From Solen grandis (lineage: Eukaryota > Mollusca > Bivalvia > Adapedonta > Solenidae), in assembly GCA_021229015.1 (NCBI GenBank), contig CM037783.1:54727039-54791038 (forward strand): a stretch of 64,000 nt of DNA. The letters run 5' to 3'. The position numbers and the translations under genes were made by a program. Under the pieces are notes generated by a model that saw nothing but the letters and a program-made list of their open reading frames with translations, did no database searches and was not told the DNA's origin. Shown here piece after piece: positions 12,529 through 23,367 of the stretch; position 1 is the first letter of the stretch, and the number at the start of each line of letters is the position of its first letter.

Positions 12529-12698
12529 GTTCCGGGAGTAGGGCTGCTGGTCCATTTCATCTGCCATATAGCAGCCTGTACCATTGACCCTTCAGATCCA
12601 GCTGTCTTGCGGAAGAAGAATCCCAAAATACCGTTTGATAGGAACAAGCACAAACATGTGATAGAAAACTGTCATTGCTATATCTGCCAAGTTGATGT
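12529..12698 (+). CDS. ZDHHC1/11-like palmitoyltransferase, second coding exon
   Basis: This continues the protein in phase 0 from the 11245 donor. The acceptor is TTGACAAG|GTTCCGG. An alternative AG eight bases upstream (12520) would break the phase and add three residues. Residues 63-80 are the second membrane helix (GLLVHFICHIAACT). IDPSDP (81-86) is the post-helix motif typical of the family. HKHVIENCHCYICQVDV (103-119) starts the cysteine-rich zinc-binding domain, with the CxxC pair at 112 and 115. The exon ends within a valine codon (GT|GTAAGT, donor at 12699, phase 2). The next exon should carry the remaining cysteines and the DHHC catalytic motif. It is not visible, so the gene is partial in this window. 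Confidence 0.82.
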
Positions 12699-13664
12699 GT
12701 AAGTAAAGTCTTTTGTCAGAATTTATAGAAGTTTTGAGACATCCTTTACAAAAATACCTTGCATTTGTGCATTAAAGTTTGGGTTGGTAATTTCATTTGG
12801 GATATTTATGCAAAGGAAGCCTGTTTGTAGCTATGATTTGATTTTGTATAAATAACTGATGAAATAGTGGTGTTTATTTCCAAGATTCCTGAAGCAGTTT
12901 TAAGATTTAAAAAATCACAATTCTAAATTGATCAGTTTTTCAGTAGAAGCCAAGATTTTTCTATTTATCACATGTAATATTTCAAGTTATCTCTTACAAT
13001 CTTTGGAACTCTTAGATCTGTATCAATTTTAGTAAATCTTTAAATATCTTTGCTGCATTAGCTTAGAATACAGGAATCTCATGACGTGACTTAAGTTTTA
13101 TCTCTTTATTTTTTTAAAACCCAAGTTTGCAGATCAATACGAACATTTACCAGTACCTTTAGAATTTAATGATGGTGTACCATGTATTATAATTTGATTC
13201 AGTCTAATGTTTAAGATAATGGCAAAAGTTTAGACAGATGTCACAAAAATGAAATAAATTCATTTCAAAATCATATAATCAACAAAAAGAAATACTGTTG
13301 ACAGACTTTTATGAAAATTTGATAGGTACAAGTATATTATGTACATTCCACAGCTTAATGAGTGCTGGCTGTAAACAGAGGTTAATGGTTTACTGTATGA
13401 CAATGTTCCTACAGAATTATGTTTTGTATTTGACTATTTTGTTACATATCATTATATTTAAATATTTGATATTAGTATATGAGTTCCTCATCAAATCTAT
13501 GGGCCATTTATATATTATTTGATATTTACATGTGAAATTATCATGTTATATCAATAACAAGTATGAAAGGGGCTCTTTCAATTCTAATCATCTTGGTATT
13601 CTAAACCAATCAGTCTCCAATGTTCCAGTTAGGACTGTTTTGATTTTTGGAAGTATACTGTAAA

Positions 13665-13696
<32 letters not shown>

Positions 13697-13900
13697 CTGG
13701 TGTCTCTCCGAGGAAACAATACATGAGTTGTAGAGTACATTGCTCATGAAATATTCATTTATAATATTTATAGGATTTGACGTTCACAACATTACCAGTA
13801 ATTCAAGTATGTCTCATTACTGCCATTACCCCACCTTGGATGTGAAGAGCATGATATACCACCATTACATCTTAAGTGCTTTTCCACTGAAGCAGATATT
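12699..13900. other. Intron of the ZDHHC-like gene, no exon seen
   Basis: AT-rich with an (AT)n run and T tract near 13661-13695. A short open segment at 13755-13900, running into the gap, shows no DHHC-domain residues and is not called. Confidence 0.55.
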
Positions 13901-14000
13901 NNNNNNNNNNNNNNNNNNNNNNNNNNNNNNNNNNNNNNNNNNNNNNNNNNNNNNNNNNNNNNNNNNNNNNNNNNNNNNNNNNNNNNNNNNNNNNNNNNNN
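13901..14000. other. Assembly gap (100 N)
   Basis: A run of exactly 100 N, the usual placeholder for a gap of unknown size. The right edge opens in the middle of a TTAA-type MITE, so at least the left part of that MITE is missing. Continuity of the gene across the gap is not guaranteed. Confidence 0.98.
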
Positions 14001-14086
14001 AGCATGCGAGTTACTCGCAGGCTGATCTGGTTTTATGCTGTTCGCATAGGTCTTTTCATGGTGTCCTCTATGAGGGAAAGGGTTAA
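14001..14086 (+). mobile_element. TTAA-type MITE copy 2, right part only
   Basis: It starts at the gap edge inside the internal hairpin (GCGAGTTACTCGCAGGCTGA) and runs to TGAGGGAAAGGGTTAA. The left half is lost in the gap. Confidence 0.9.
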
Positions 14087-14364
14087 TAATATTTTATGAC
14101 AAAGATTATGTAAATTATTACCTTTATAACTAAGAGTATTTCAAGAGAAACAAAAATGAAATATGCTCTTAAGTATTAAAGTATAATTGCTAAGTGCTGA
14201 GTATGGCTGTTATAGACACTTGGCTTACTGGAACTGTTGAGAAAGGTAAAAGAAAATTATTGATACAGATCCACCAGCATGCTCACAGTTCTCATCAGCA
14301 AGAGAGGTAAATTAGAATGTGTCAGGATTAGTTATATTTATAGTACCTGGCATATTTTTTTTAT

Positions 14365-14605
14365 TTAACCCTTAACTTCATACAGACTCATTTTGATGCA
14401 TTGGCAAACAGAGCAGACCCAGATTATAGGAGCTGTCTGATCAGGGTCTCCTCTGTTTGCACAAACAAAGTTATTGCTCACATTCTAATCAGTCTGCATG
14501 GTATAAGAAAAATCCACTATATCATATAGCATTTAAAGTTCAGTCAATTAATACTGATAATGAAGTCATTAATTTATAATGAATATTCATGAGATAAAGG
14601 GTTAT
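14365..14605 (+). mobile_element. TTAA-type MITE, second related family (M3)
   Basis: It begins TTAACCCTTAACTTCATACA and then GACTCATTTTGATGCATTGG, close to the left end of the main MITE. The interior differs: CTGATCAGGGTCTCCTCTG. It ends GATAAAGGGTTAT. A reverse-strand fragment with the same interior lies at 32217-32305. Confidence 0.6.
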
Positions 14606-15689
14606 ACTCAGGTTGTTTAAGGTTTCCTTTTGTATTTCTGTTTCAAATCACTTAAGCATTATGCATTATCATGTAAACAGTTGCCCTGTACCTGGAGGAA
14701 GTCAATTAAATATTTAGCCTGTAAATGTGTCCTGTAAGGACAGGATCAGCTGAAAGCCAGAGTGTTTGCCAGCACTGGCCCCTGGAACAGTTCCTGCCTG
14801 TGGTTATTGTTGTGCCATGATTGTCCAGCAAGCTGTTGTCTGCTCGGCCCAGCATCTGTTACCGTCTGCCTCCCAGAATCAATTTACAGAACCAGGATCC
14901 ATTTGCAGTCCTGGTGTCATATGTTTCCATATAAATGCAGATATTTCCATGTATGGCTCAGCTCCTGTATTCCAGAGATCAAAGGAAAATAGCACCAGAA
15001 CATAGATTGGTGTAAGCTGTATGGATTTCAGATTCTTGCCTAGATTGGTGGGCACTCCTGAAAAGGATAAGATTTTTTCTGCCAATTGGTAGTGGAGATT
15101 TCCTTTCAGTACATATTGCATGTTGATTAGATATTACAGTACTGTTCCATTAAATAGCCATACTTTGTTTTCAAGGTTAGATACAGTATCATTATATTGG
15201 CTGCATTCAAATAATAGGGGAATAAGAGAAATAGAATTATCAAAATTTTAATGCTTATTTTTGTGATGATATATGAGGACTATAAATAAATTAATGTAAA
15301 GAAATGGTTAAGCTATCTATGAGTGTCATACATGTAAGCTATTAGATTTAGATTTCATAGTTTGTATCTCAGTAAATTTTTATACTTAAATGTTCCATTG
15401 TGTTGCCAGTGGGTCCCTGTCAAAATTGATTTTCCTTATTTTAATGGAACTTATCATCATTTTTTAAGGTGCCAACTTACAGGCTTGAGATGCCCTTTAG
15501 ACTGACTAAATAGTGCATACATCTCTTTCCAAAATATATATTCAAATGTGCACTAAATTCCTGATGCCAATGCTGCCAAGAAGGTCTTGATCAAACATAC
15601 ATGAGACAAACACTGAGATAATGAACTCAAGGTATAGAACAACCTGTTTTTCTGTTTGTAATGGTTGTCATTTATGTAACTTGTACAGG
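14606..15689. other. Unassigned sequence with a GC-richer open patch
   Basis: The segment 14750-15005 is GC-richer than its surroundings and open in two plus frames, but I recognise no protein family or firm splice sites there. The rest, to 15689, is AT-rich with no named feature. Confidence 0.35.
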
Positions 15690-15748
15690 CAATGAGGCAG
15701 TTTTTCTCAGGTGAGTGTCTGTAGGGCTATCTTGGCCCTCTTGTTTAA
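15690..15748 (+). mobile_element. Orphan right end of a pearl-like element
   Basis: GCAATGAGGCAGTTTTTCTC, then AGGTGAGTGTCTG, the hairpin-like GGGCTATCTTGGCCC, and CTCTTGTTT. This closely matches the right end at 54150-54213. No recognisable repeat body precedes it beyond a degraded TTGATCAAACATACATGAGA phrase near 15588. Confidence 0.55.
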
Positions 15749-16608
15749 AATAAGCACTTTTAATGACTTCAAAAGAAATTCTTTTTGGATAATTTGCTTT
15801 AAAAAAAATTGAGAAAAAAAGTTATGTCAGTAATAAAATATGCTTTCTCACTTCTCATAGTATTTCTAAACAACTTTCTATGTCTGTTGAATTTTCATCT
15901 TTTCCTGTTTGCACCAGTATTATGCATTATTTAAGGTTGTCATTTGAGATATTTCAACATCGTTAGCCTATTCTGGCTCATTATTACTGTGATTTATTCG
16001 TTTCACGATGTATGACATTTCCACTTAATTTATTCCTGATAAGGTTTCATGGATGTGATAAAAAACTAGACAGCTGTTTCAGAGTTTTCATGGAACATGT
16101 TCTATTAATCGAGAGAGTGACAACTGAATCAGTTTTATTGGCAATATGTTGCTTTGAGTTCTCAAAATATATGGCTCTAAGATCATATAATTTTCTGATT
16201 TTCTTACTCATCTTGCGATAAAATCTGAATGATTCAAATCATAAAATGTACTATCAAAATTTCTTCCACTGTTCATACTGACATAAATTGTACTGTATTT
16301 AGTATACTCATGGACTTGAAAACACCTTATTTATAGAATGTATATATTTTATGTCATTTTGTTCACAGTCATCTGCACTAAGCAGCCAATCTTACTTCAG
16401 CAGGCACCTTTAAAGATTTGAGTGTCAGGACAGAATAGTGGTAAATACACTGACTTCCCACCTGTGTCACCTGGGATTGAATCCCATTGGTCCTTGGTTT
16501 CCTTCTACGTCTAGGACTTAGCAAATACAATGAGAAGATTTTCATGAGGGATATTGCTTTCTGTCCAATTGTTATTATACCCTCTAAATAACAAATATAT
16601 ATAGGAGG
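15749..16608. other. No gene seen
   Basis: AT-rich. The plus open frame at 16012-16221 has no recognisable motif. A degraded tRNA-like B-box (GGGATTGAATCCC near 16471-16483) suggests an old SINE remnant. Confidence 0.4.
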
Positions 16609-16790
16609 CGCTGTGATCCAGTGGTAATATACCCAACTGCGGATCTGAAGGTTGTTAGTTCAAACCCTGTCTGAGGTAAGGATTTTTCATAACCCTCCCT
16701 TGTACTAAGTCCTAGTCCAATGCAGGAACCATCAAAAAAGATTAGTAAAAGTTGTAAGAACTTGTTTCCAATCAACGAAAAATAAGTTTT
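16609..16790 (+). mobile_element. tRNA-derived SINE
   Basis: The head reads GCGCTGTGATCCAGTGGTAA (A-box-like) and GTTAGTTCAAACCCTGTC (B-box-like) with tRNA-like spacing. A body follows with CTAGTCCAATGCAGGAACC and a run of AAAAAAG/AAAAATAAG. The reverse-strand segment at 61610-61720 has a similar head and body phrase (GGATTGGATCAGTGCTTAG on + strand), so this is probably a second SINE family. Confidence 0.55.
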
Positions 16791-17083
16791 AATAAATATA
16801 AGAGCCAGTCTGTTGCTTTGTCGGGATGTCTATCTGTCTGTTGCAAAAATTTTGTGAAGCAAACTTCTTTACATTACTTCTCCTATCGAGATGTGATTTT
16901 TCATATGCATAGAAGGAGTTAGTCTTCTGAATTGGCTTAAAAATCTTGTGACACTAACTGCTTCTACATTACTTCACCATTTCAGCTCAAATTTTGCAAA
17001 TGCATTAATAATGACATGTAGATGTGCATGACATAATTTGTATGCACATCTTCTAAAGAAAGAACTATGGCCATTGATTGGAC

Positions 17084-17326
17084 TTAAACCCTTTCCCTCA
17101 TATAGACTCATTTTGACGCACTCAATAGGTACCACATAAAGCCTGATCTGCAGAAAGCCAAACTCAAACCTTACCAAATTTAATTGTAAAATCCTCATTA
17201 CCAGACCACTGAGGAGCAGCGAACAGCATAAAACCTGATCAGCCTGCGAGTTACTCGCAGGCTGATCTGGTTTTATGCTGTTCGCATAGGTCTTTTCATG
17301 GTATCCTCTATGAGGGAAAGGGTTAA
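17084..17326 (+). mobile_element. TTAA-type MITE copy 3
   Basis: A full-length copy, left TTAAACCCTTTCCCTCATAT, right TGAGGGAAAGGGTTAAA. Both flanks read TTAAA rather than plain TTAA. The middle carries the hairpin AACAGCATAAAACC..GGTTTTATGCTGTT around CCTGCGAGTTACTCGCAGG. The interior variant GCCAAACTCAAACC is shared with copy 9 at 44273. Confidence 0.92.
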
Positions 17327-18016
17327 AGATCTTTTACAGCTTTGGCTTATAAAAAAGGCCAAATGGGGGATATTCATCACCTTCAGTGATAGTTGTAGTA
17401 AAACCAGTAAAATTCAAAGAATTTGAAGGATACAGTTGATTACAAGCTTGACCACCTTTTAGCAGACACCTACTCTAAGCAGGTACTTGTTTTCAGGTTG
17501 GACTGATTCACATACCAGAAATAAATCAGTTTGGGCTGGTACATATGCTTGAAATAAAACCAGTTCAAGGGACAAAAAATATGCAAGCCTCTGACAGCTC
17601 CCTCTTATTGGACTGGCAGTAAATTTTTAAAGTTGAATTTGAACAGTAATCATCTCAAAATAGCCAATTTGAGTAATAATAGTAAAAATTGCTTGTGACA
17701 GAATATGTTCATATTAACTAAATAAAGAAAAAAAAAACTGCCAGATTTTATGTGTCATAAGACACCATGAATCACGAAGAGATGATTTTATAGGAAGAGT
17801 TAAAAACAAAACTGACATCTCTTCGAGACAGAATGAAACGTGTGATTTCCACTTCAGGAGATGGTTCTGTATTTGATTTGCTATTCATCAGTAGATACAG
17901 AATTTTAACTTCTTAATTTCATATCAATTGCAAGACAAATATTCTAGAATTATGACTCTCTTTAAGGGCACCAATAAAGTGCTTGCATGATCAAAAATAT
18001 ATATGGACAGCTCATT
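17327..18016. other. No gene seen
   Basis: Unassigned AT-rich DNA between the MITE and the type D element. There are no exon-like or repeat signatures. Confidence 0.5.
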
Positions 18017-20398
18017 ATACCCCCCGCACAACAAAGTTGTAAGGGGGTTATACTGGATTCAGCTTGGCCGTCCGGCTGGCCTGCCGTCCGTCTGTCGTTT
18101 TTTTTTGTCTGGGCCGTTACAACTCAAAAAGTATAAAAGGCATCAAGATGAAATTTCATATGTGGATAGATCTCATTGAGGGGGAGTGCATTGACCAAGA
18201 ATCATAATACTCTGTCGCATAATTTTTTAGTTATTGCCCTTTGTAAATTTTCATGCTTAATTTTTGCCCAGGCCGTAACTCAAAATGTATAAAAGGCATC
18301 AAGATGAAACTTCAAATGTGGATAGATCTCATTGAGGGGGGGGGGGGGGGGGTGCAGTGATCAAGAACCATAACTCTCTGTCACATAATTTTGGAGTTAT
18401 TGCCCTTTATAAATTTTCATACTTAATTTTTGTCCTGGCCATAACTCAAAAAGTATAAAAGGCATCAAGATGAAACTTCATAAGTGGATAGATCTCATTG
18501 AGGGGGCATGCAGTGACCAAGAACCATAACTCCCTGTTGCGTAACTTTGGAGTTATTGTCCTATGTAAATTTTCATACTTAATTTTTGTCCTGGCCGTAA
18601 CTCAAAAAGTATAAAAGATATCAAGATGAAACTTCATATGTGGATAGATCTCATTGAGGGGGGCGTGCAGTAACCAAGAGCCATAACACTATGTTGTGTA
18701 ATTTAGGAGTTATTGCCCTTTGTAAATTTTCATACTTAATTTTTGTCCTGGCCCTAACTCAAAAAGTATAAAAGATATCAAGATGAAACTTGTATTTGTT
18801 GTAAAGTTTTAGAACATATAGTCTCCAGCAATATCATGACACATCTAGAAAAAATAACAATATTTTATATGATCTTCAACATGGATTTAGGCCTGCTCGC
18901 TCCTGTGAAACACAGCTCATCTCATTTCTACAAGACCTAACACAATCAAACAATACAGACCAACATAATTATAATGGATTTTGCTAAGGCTTTCGATAAG
19001 GTACCACATCGCCATCTACTGTACAAGCTTAAACATTATGGCATTACAGGCAGCACTCTTGGTTGGATTGAATACTTTCTGTCAAACAGAACTCAAACAG
19101 TTGCCCTTGAGGGTGTAGAATCAATTAAGGTACCTGTTTTGTCCAGTGTTCCACAAGGCACAGTACTTGGTCCCATCCTTTTTCTGATTTATATAAATGA
19201 TCTCCCAGAATATCTCAAATATAGTAAACTCCGACTCTTCGCTGATGATAGTATTATTTATAACACCATCAATAACACAGAAGACGCTAAAAACCTCCAA
19301 CTCGACCTAGACGCTGCAAGTAAATGGGAGTCTGACTGGCTGATGCATTTCCATCCTGATAAATGCAACGTATTGAGCATCACACAAAAACGCAAACCTC
19401 TACAATTTACATATAAACTTCGTGATTATCAAAGTTAAAAATGCAAAATATCTAGGTGTAACTATACAAGATAATTTGAAATGGGACACAGACATATAAA
19501 TAGTGTAACAAGTAAGGCTAACCAATCCCTGGGCTTTCTACGACGCAATTTCCGCATCAAATCTAGTAAAGTTAATATTGCCAAAGGGCCCAAAAAAAAA
19601 AAAAGCCCGCTTTGTAACAAATAGATATCACAACACTAGTTCTGTCTCCAACATGTTGCACAATCTTAACTTGCCCTCATTAGAAATAAGAAGAACAAGA
19701 TCACGATTTATAATGTTATACAAAATCATTCATCATGTTGTTGCAATCTACCCACCTCCAAATTTACTGATAATAGCTGACCAAAGAACAAGAAATAACA
19801 ATCCTTATACATTCAAACACATTCATACTGTCAAAGATTCATACAAGTACTCCTTTTATCCCAGAACTGTAGCACAGTGGAACCTCCTGCCATTGCAGGC
19901 CCACAAAGCAGCCACAGTGGATGCCTTTAAAGCCCTGATCCCTGTGTCTGTTCTCATCCCCATTTTCCAGCAGTAGATAGCATATACTTTGTACAGTAGT
20001 TTTAAATTGCACTTGTAGATATTAACTAAAACCTTTAAACATCACTTCAGATTGATAGCTCTGAACTGTAATATACACCTCTTGATTTATAAATTAGGCG
20101 CTGGCACAAAATCTTCAAAATTAAAGGAGTGCTGTATATAGAAGAAGAAGAAAAAGAAACTTCATATGTGGATAGATCTCATTGAGGGGGCATGCAGTGA
20201 CCATGAACCATAACTCTTTGTTGCGTAATTTTGGAGTTATTGCCCTTTGTAAATTTTCATACTTAATTTTGTCCGGGGCCGTAACTCAGAAAGTATAAAA
20301 GGCATCAAGATGAAACTTGAAACAAGAACTGTAAATTTCATTCCAGTGACAAAGCGACATGTGGGGGGTATTTGTGCCATTACAATGGCAGTTCTAGT
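18017..20398 (+). mobile_element. Pearl-like element type D (156-bp units), carrying a LINE insertion
   Basis: The left end ATACCCCCCGCACAACAAAG is followed by a GGCCGTCCGGCTGGCCTGCC-type tract and GTCCGTCTGTC. Tandem units of about 156 bp follow (ACTCAAAAAGTATAAAAGGC, GTGGATAGATCTCATTGAGG, GGAGTTATTGCCCTTTGTAA). The right end GTGGGGGGTATTTG mirrors the left ATACCCCCC. Next come the hairpin TGCCATT-AC-AATGGCA and GTTCTAG followed by TT. Units occupy 18110-18791 and resume at 20156-20320 after the LINE. A run of 17 G (about 18336-18352) sits in one unit. Confidence 0.78.
18792..20155 (+). pseudogene. 5'-truncated, frameshifted non-LTR retrotransposon (reverse transcriptase)
   Basis: Remnant of a Jockey/CR1-like LINE. 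One frame (18792-18970) reads LQHGFRPARSCETQLISFLQ-type finger-domain sequence. A frameshift leads to the 18974-19437 frame with MDFAKAFDKVPHRHLLYKLK (palm motif A), a VPQGTVLGPILFLIYINDLP-type block (motif B), and FADDS in place of the usual [FY]ADDT (motif C). A further frameshift near 19430 continues with a KYLGV-type thumb sequence. An internal loss near 19580, next to a poly(A) run, joins to the C-terminal frame (to 19975; ARFVTNRYHNTSSV, RTVAQWNLLPLQ). The 3' end is (GAA)n. Flanking GAAACTT (18785-18791 and 20156-20162) is the target duplication. It is not functional. Confidence 0.88.
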
Positions 20399-20456
20399 TA
20401 ACCCATAAAAATTGCCCTGGTTGCTGTTAACTTTTAAAAAGTCCCAGACCCTAATT

Positions 20457-20565
20457 AGATGGACACTGTTTGGTGATCAAAATTTTCAGCGGACACCGTT
20501 TTGTGACCAAAATTTTCAGCGGACACCGTTTGGTGACCAAAATTTCAGCTGTCACCGCTGCCTTT
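20457..20565 (+). repeat. Three tandem units of about 31 bp
   Basis: The phrase GACCAAAATTTTCAGCGGAC, then ACCGTTTTGT, is repeated three times with small changes. No function is evident; the overlapping open frames are a by-product. Confidence 0.8.
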
Positions 20566-21033
20566 GCAGGCGCTGTCCAACTTTGCCTGATTTGCCTGGG
20601 TAAAACAGTCACCATGCAGGGGCAGTTCCTATTTTGTGACCATGGTATAAATATGGTTGGTAGAATCTTAACATGGAATGCATTGGTGGGGAACATGAAA
20701 TGAAAGTAAATTTATGCTAAGCTATTGTTTATCAACTTCTCAGAGAGTACCAAATTATCATCATAAAACAACATTAAGGGTGAAACTTTTGGAACTGATT
20801 ATGTTAAAGCTCACCAATCACAAATCACTGTGTTCAAATTTATATCCCAAGACAGAACATTGTGTTACAATATTCATGACTTACATCGTAGGTTGTCTGT
20901 GGCTTATTGATGCTTTGTAATTTTTTGCCCTAGCATTTTTGTACTCTGAATAGTAGCAAGACATAATTTTAATGGAACTAACCATGCATTGTGTATCAAA
21001 CAGACTAACTTGTGGTGCTAGTTAGGGATCTCC
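20566..21033. other. No gene seen
   Basis: Unassigned sequence between the 31-bp repeat and the C/T-rich minisatellite. Confidence 0.5.
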
Positions 21034-22205
21034 TTGTCCAAGTCCTTCTTGTCCCATTTTATCATGTCCTATTCTTTTGTTTCCTATCCTGACATGCCCC
21101 ATCCTGTCACGTCCTATCTCATTGTCCATCCTTCATCCTTCTCATTCTGTTTTCTTCAATACCATTCATCTCTTACCCATTTCATCCCACCCTATTACCT
21201 TCCCCCCCCAACATCCAGGCACATCCCTTTGTGTCCCATCCATTTGCATCCAACCCCATCAAGTTCAATTCTGTTACATCCCTTGATGTAAATTTTGATG
21301 TGTCCCCACATGTCATGTTTTTAACTGTCAAATCCTATCTCATCATGTCCCCATCTGTCATGTCCTATTCTGTTAATACCTGTCTCATCATGTCCCCACC
21401 TGTCATGTCCTATTCTATTAATACCTGTCTCATCATGTCCCCACCTGTCATGTCCTATTCTATTAATACCTGTCTCATCATGTCCCCACCTGTCATGTCC
21501 TATTCTATTAATACCAGTCTCATCATGTCCCCACCTGTCATGTCCTATTCTATCAAATCCTACCTCATCATGTCCCCCACCTGTCATGTCTTATTTTGTC
21601 AAATCCTACCTCATCATGTCCCAGCTTGTCATGTCCTATTCTATCAAATCCAACCTCATTATGTCCCCCACCTGTCATGTCCTATTCTATCAAATCCTAT
21701 CTCATCATGTCCCCACATTTCATGTCCTATTCTGTCAAATCCTATCTCATCATTTTCTAACCTGTCATGTTCTTTTCTATCAAATCCTATCTCATCATGT
21801 CACCCACCTGTCAAGTCTTATTCTGTCCCTTTCCATCGTGCCCCCACTTGTCATGTCCTGTCCAATCCCATCATTTTCCACTTGTCATGTTCTTCTATGT
21901 CCCTTCCAGTCATGTTCTGTCCCATCCTATCATGTCCCCCACCTGTCATGTCCTGTCCCATCTGACCATGTCCTCCACCTTTCATGTCCTGTGCCATCCA
22001 ATCATGTCCCCTTTTTGTCATGTCCCCCACTTGTCATGTTCTGTCCCATCCTATCATGTCCCCCCACCTGTCATGTCCTGTCCCATCCAACCATGTCCTC
22101 CACCTGTCATGTCCTGTCCCATCCCATCATGTCCCCCACCTGTCATGTCATCATATCCCATCCCATCCCATCCTGATGTATCCTATTAAATTGAATCATA
22201 TCCTG
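21034..22205 (+). repeat. ATGTCC/CCTGTC-rich minisatellite with a 45-bp higher-order block
   Basis: The whole stretch is built from variants of CATGTCC, CCATCC and CCACCTGTCATGTCCTATTC. At about 21330-21590 it forms a regular 45-bp tandem unit (TCATCATGTCCCCACCTGTC plus ATGTCCTATTCTATTAATACC). Because 45 is a multiple of three and stops are rare, frames on both strands stay open; they are not genes. Confidence 0.9.
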
Positions 22206-22240
22206 TTTATCTCTTTGTCAAGGTGCTGTATCACATCCTT
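22206..22240 (+). repeat. Single displaced 35-bp minisatellite unit
   Basis: CTTTGTCAAGGTGCTGTATC then ACATCCTTTTTAT is one unit of the array that continues at 23368. The two are separated by the type G element, which shows that the element inserted into the array. Confidence 0.75.
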
Positions 22241-23360
22241 TTTATACGCTGCTGGTGGCGGTCGTATATTGGCGTCATCTTCTCCGTCTGTCCGTACGTC
22301 CATACGTCCGTACATCCATATCTTGTGAACGCAACTCCTCCTATGTTTCTGAATGAATTTTTTCAAAACTTGGTCAATGTCATAACTAAAATTGGTAAAT
22401 GTGCATGAAGTGACAATTTTCCAGTTCATTGATTTTTACAAGATTTGTGTCTCTTGAAACTTAGTCTCTGTAGCTGATTGATATTGCAGCCTTGTGAACG
22501 CAACTCATCCTACATTCCTGAATGAATCTTTTCAAAACTTGGTCAATGTCATAACTAAAATTGGTAAATGTGCATGAAGTGACAATTTTCCAGTTCATTG
22601 ATTTTTACAAGATTTATGTCCCTTGAAACTTAGTCTCTTTAGCTGAATAATATTGCAACCTTGTGAATGCAACTCCTCCTACATTTCTGAATGAATCTTT
22701 TCAAAACTTGGTCAATGTCATAACTATAATGGGTAGATGTGCATGAAGTGGTGATTTTCCAGTTCATTGATTTTTACAAGATTTGTGTCCCCTGAAACTT
22801 AGTTTCTGTAGCTGATTGATATTGCAGCCTTGTGAACGCAACTCCTCCTACGTTTCTGAATGAATCTTTTCAAAACTTGATCAGTGGCATTACTATAATG
22901 GGTAGATGTGCATGAAGTTGCGATTTTCCGGTTCATTAATTTTTGAAAGATTTTTGTCCCTTGAAACTTAGTCTCTTTAGCTGATTGATATTTCAGCCTT
23001 GTGAATGCAATTCCTTGTATGTTTCTGACCTAATCTTTTCAAAACTTGGGCAATGTCATTACTATACTTGGTAGAAATGCACAAAGCAGGGATTTTGATG
23101 TTCATCAATATTTGCAATAGTTATGCCTTTCTAAACATGGTCTCTTGAAAACACAACTCAAGTTTCTAAACAGATAAAAGTGCTTAAAGCAGGGATTTTC
23201 TGGTACAGTGATTTTTGCAAGAGTTATGCGGAGAAAGAAAAAAGGATTTATATTGATACTGCTATTTGACATACTTTCATATTGGAAACCTTTTTAGGGT
23301 TCTATCTCTGTTCAGCTAAATTAATTCATTATGAGCTTATGCTTACAGAAATGTTTAAAG
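22241..23360 (+). mobile_element. Pearl-like element type G (about 170-bp units), right end worn
   Basis: The left end TTTATACGCTGCTGGTGGCG with GTCGTAT forms an ATACG/CGTAT palindrome. It is followed by a CCGTCTGTCCGTACGTCC-type tract and four to five tandem units (CTCCTACATTTCTGAATGAA, TTTTCAAAACTTGGTCAATG, CCAGTTCATTGATTTTTAC). Units decay toward 23100-23230. No clear right-end hairpin is seen before the 35-bp array resumes. Confidence 0.7.
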
Positions 23361-23367
23361 CAATATC

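Noticed and set aside
13755..13900. Open segment before the N gap as the missing DHHC exon
   Set aside because: It lacks the expected cysteine spacing and the DHHC motif. The upstream AG has no good polypyrimidine tract.
21231..22189. Long plus and minus open frames (up to 244 codons) with repeated MSPPV-type peptides
   Set aside because: They run through a tandem repeat whose 45-bp unit is a multiple of three and poor in stops. They are open in several frames and on both strands, which is not expected of a gene.
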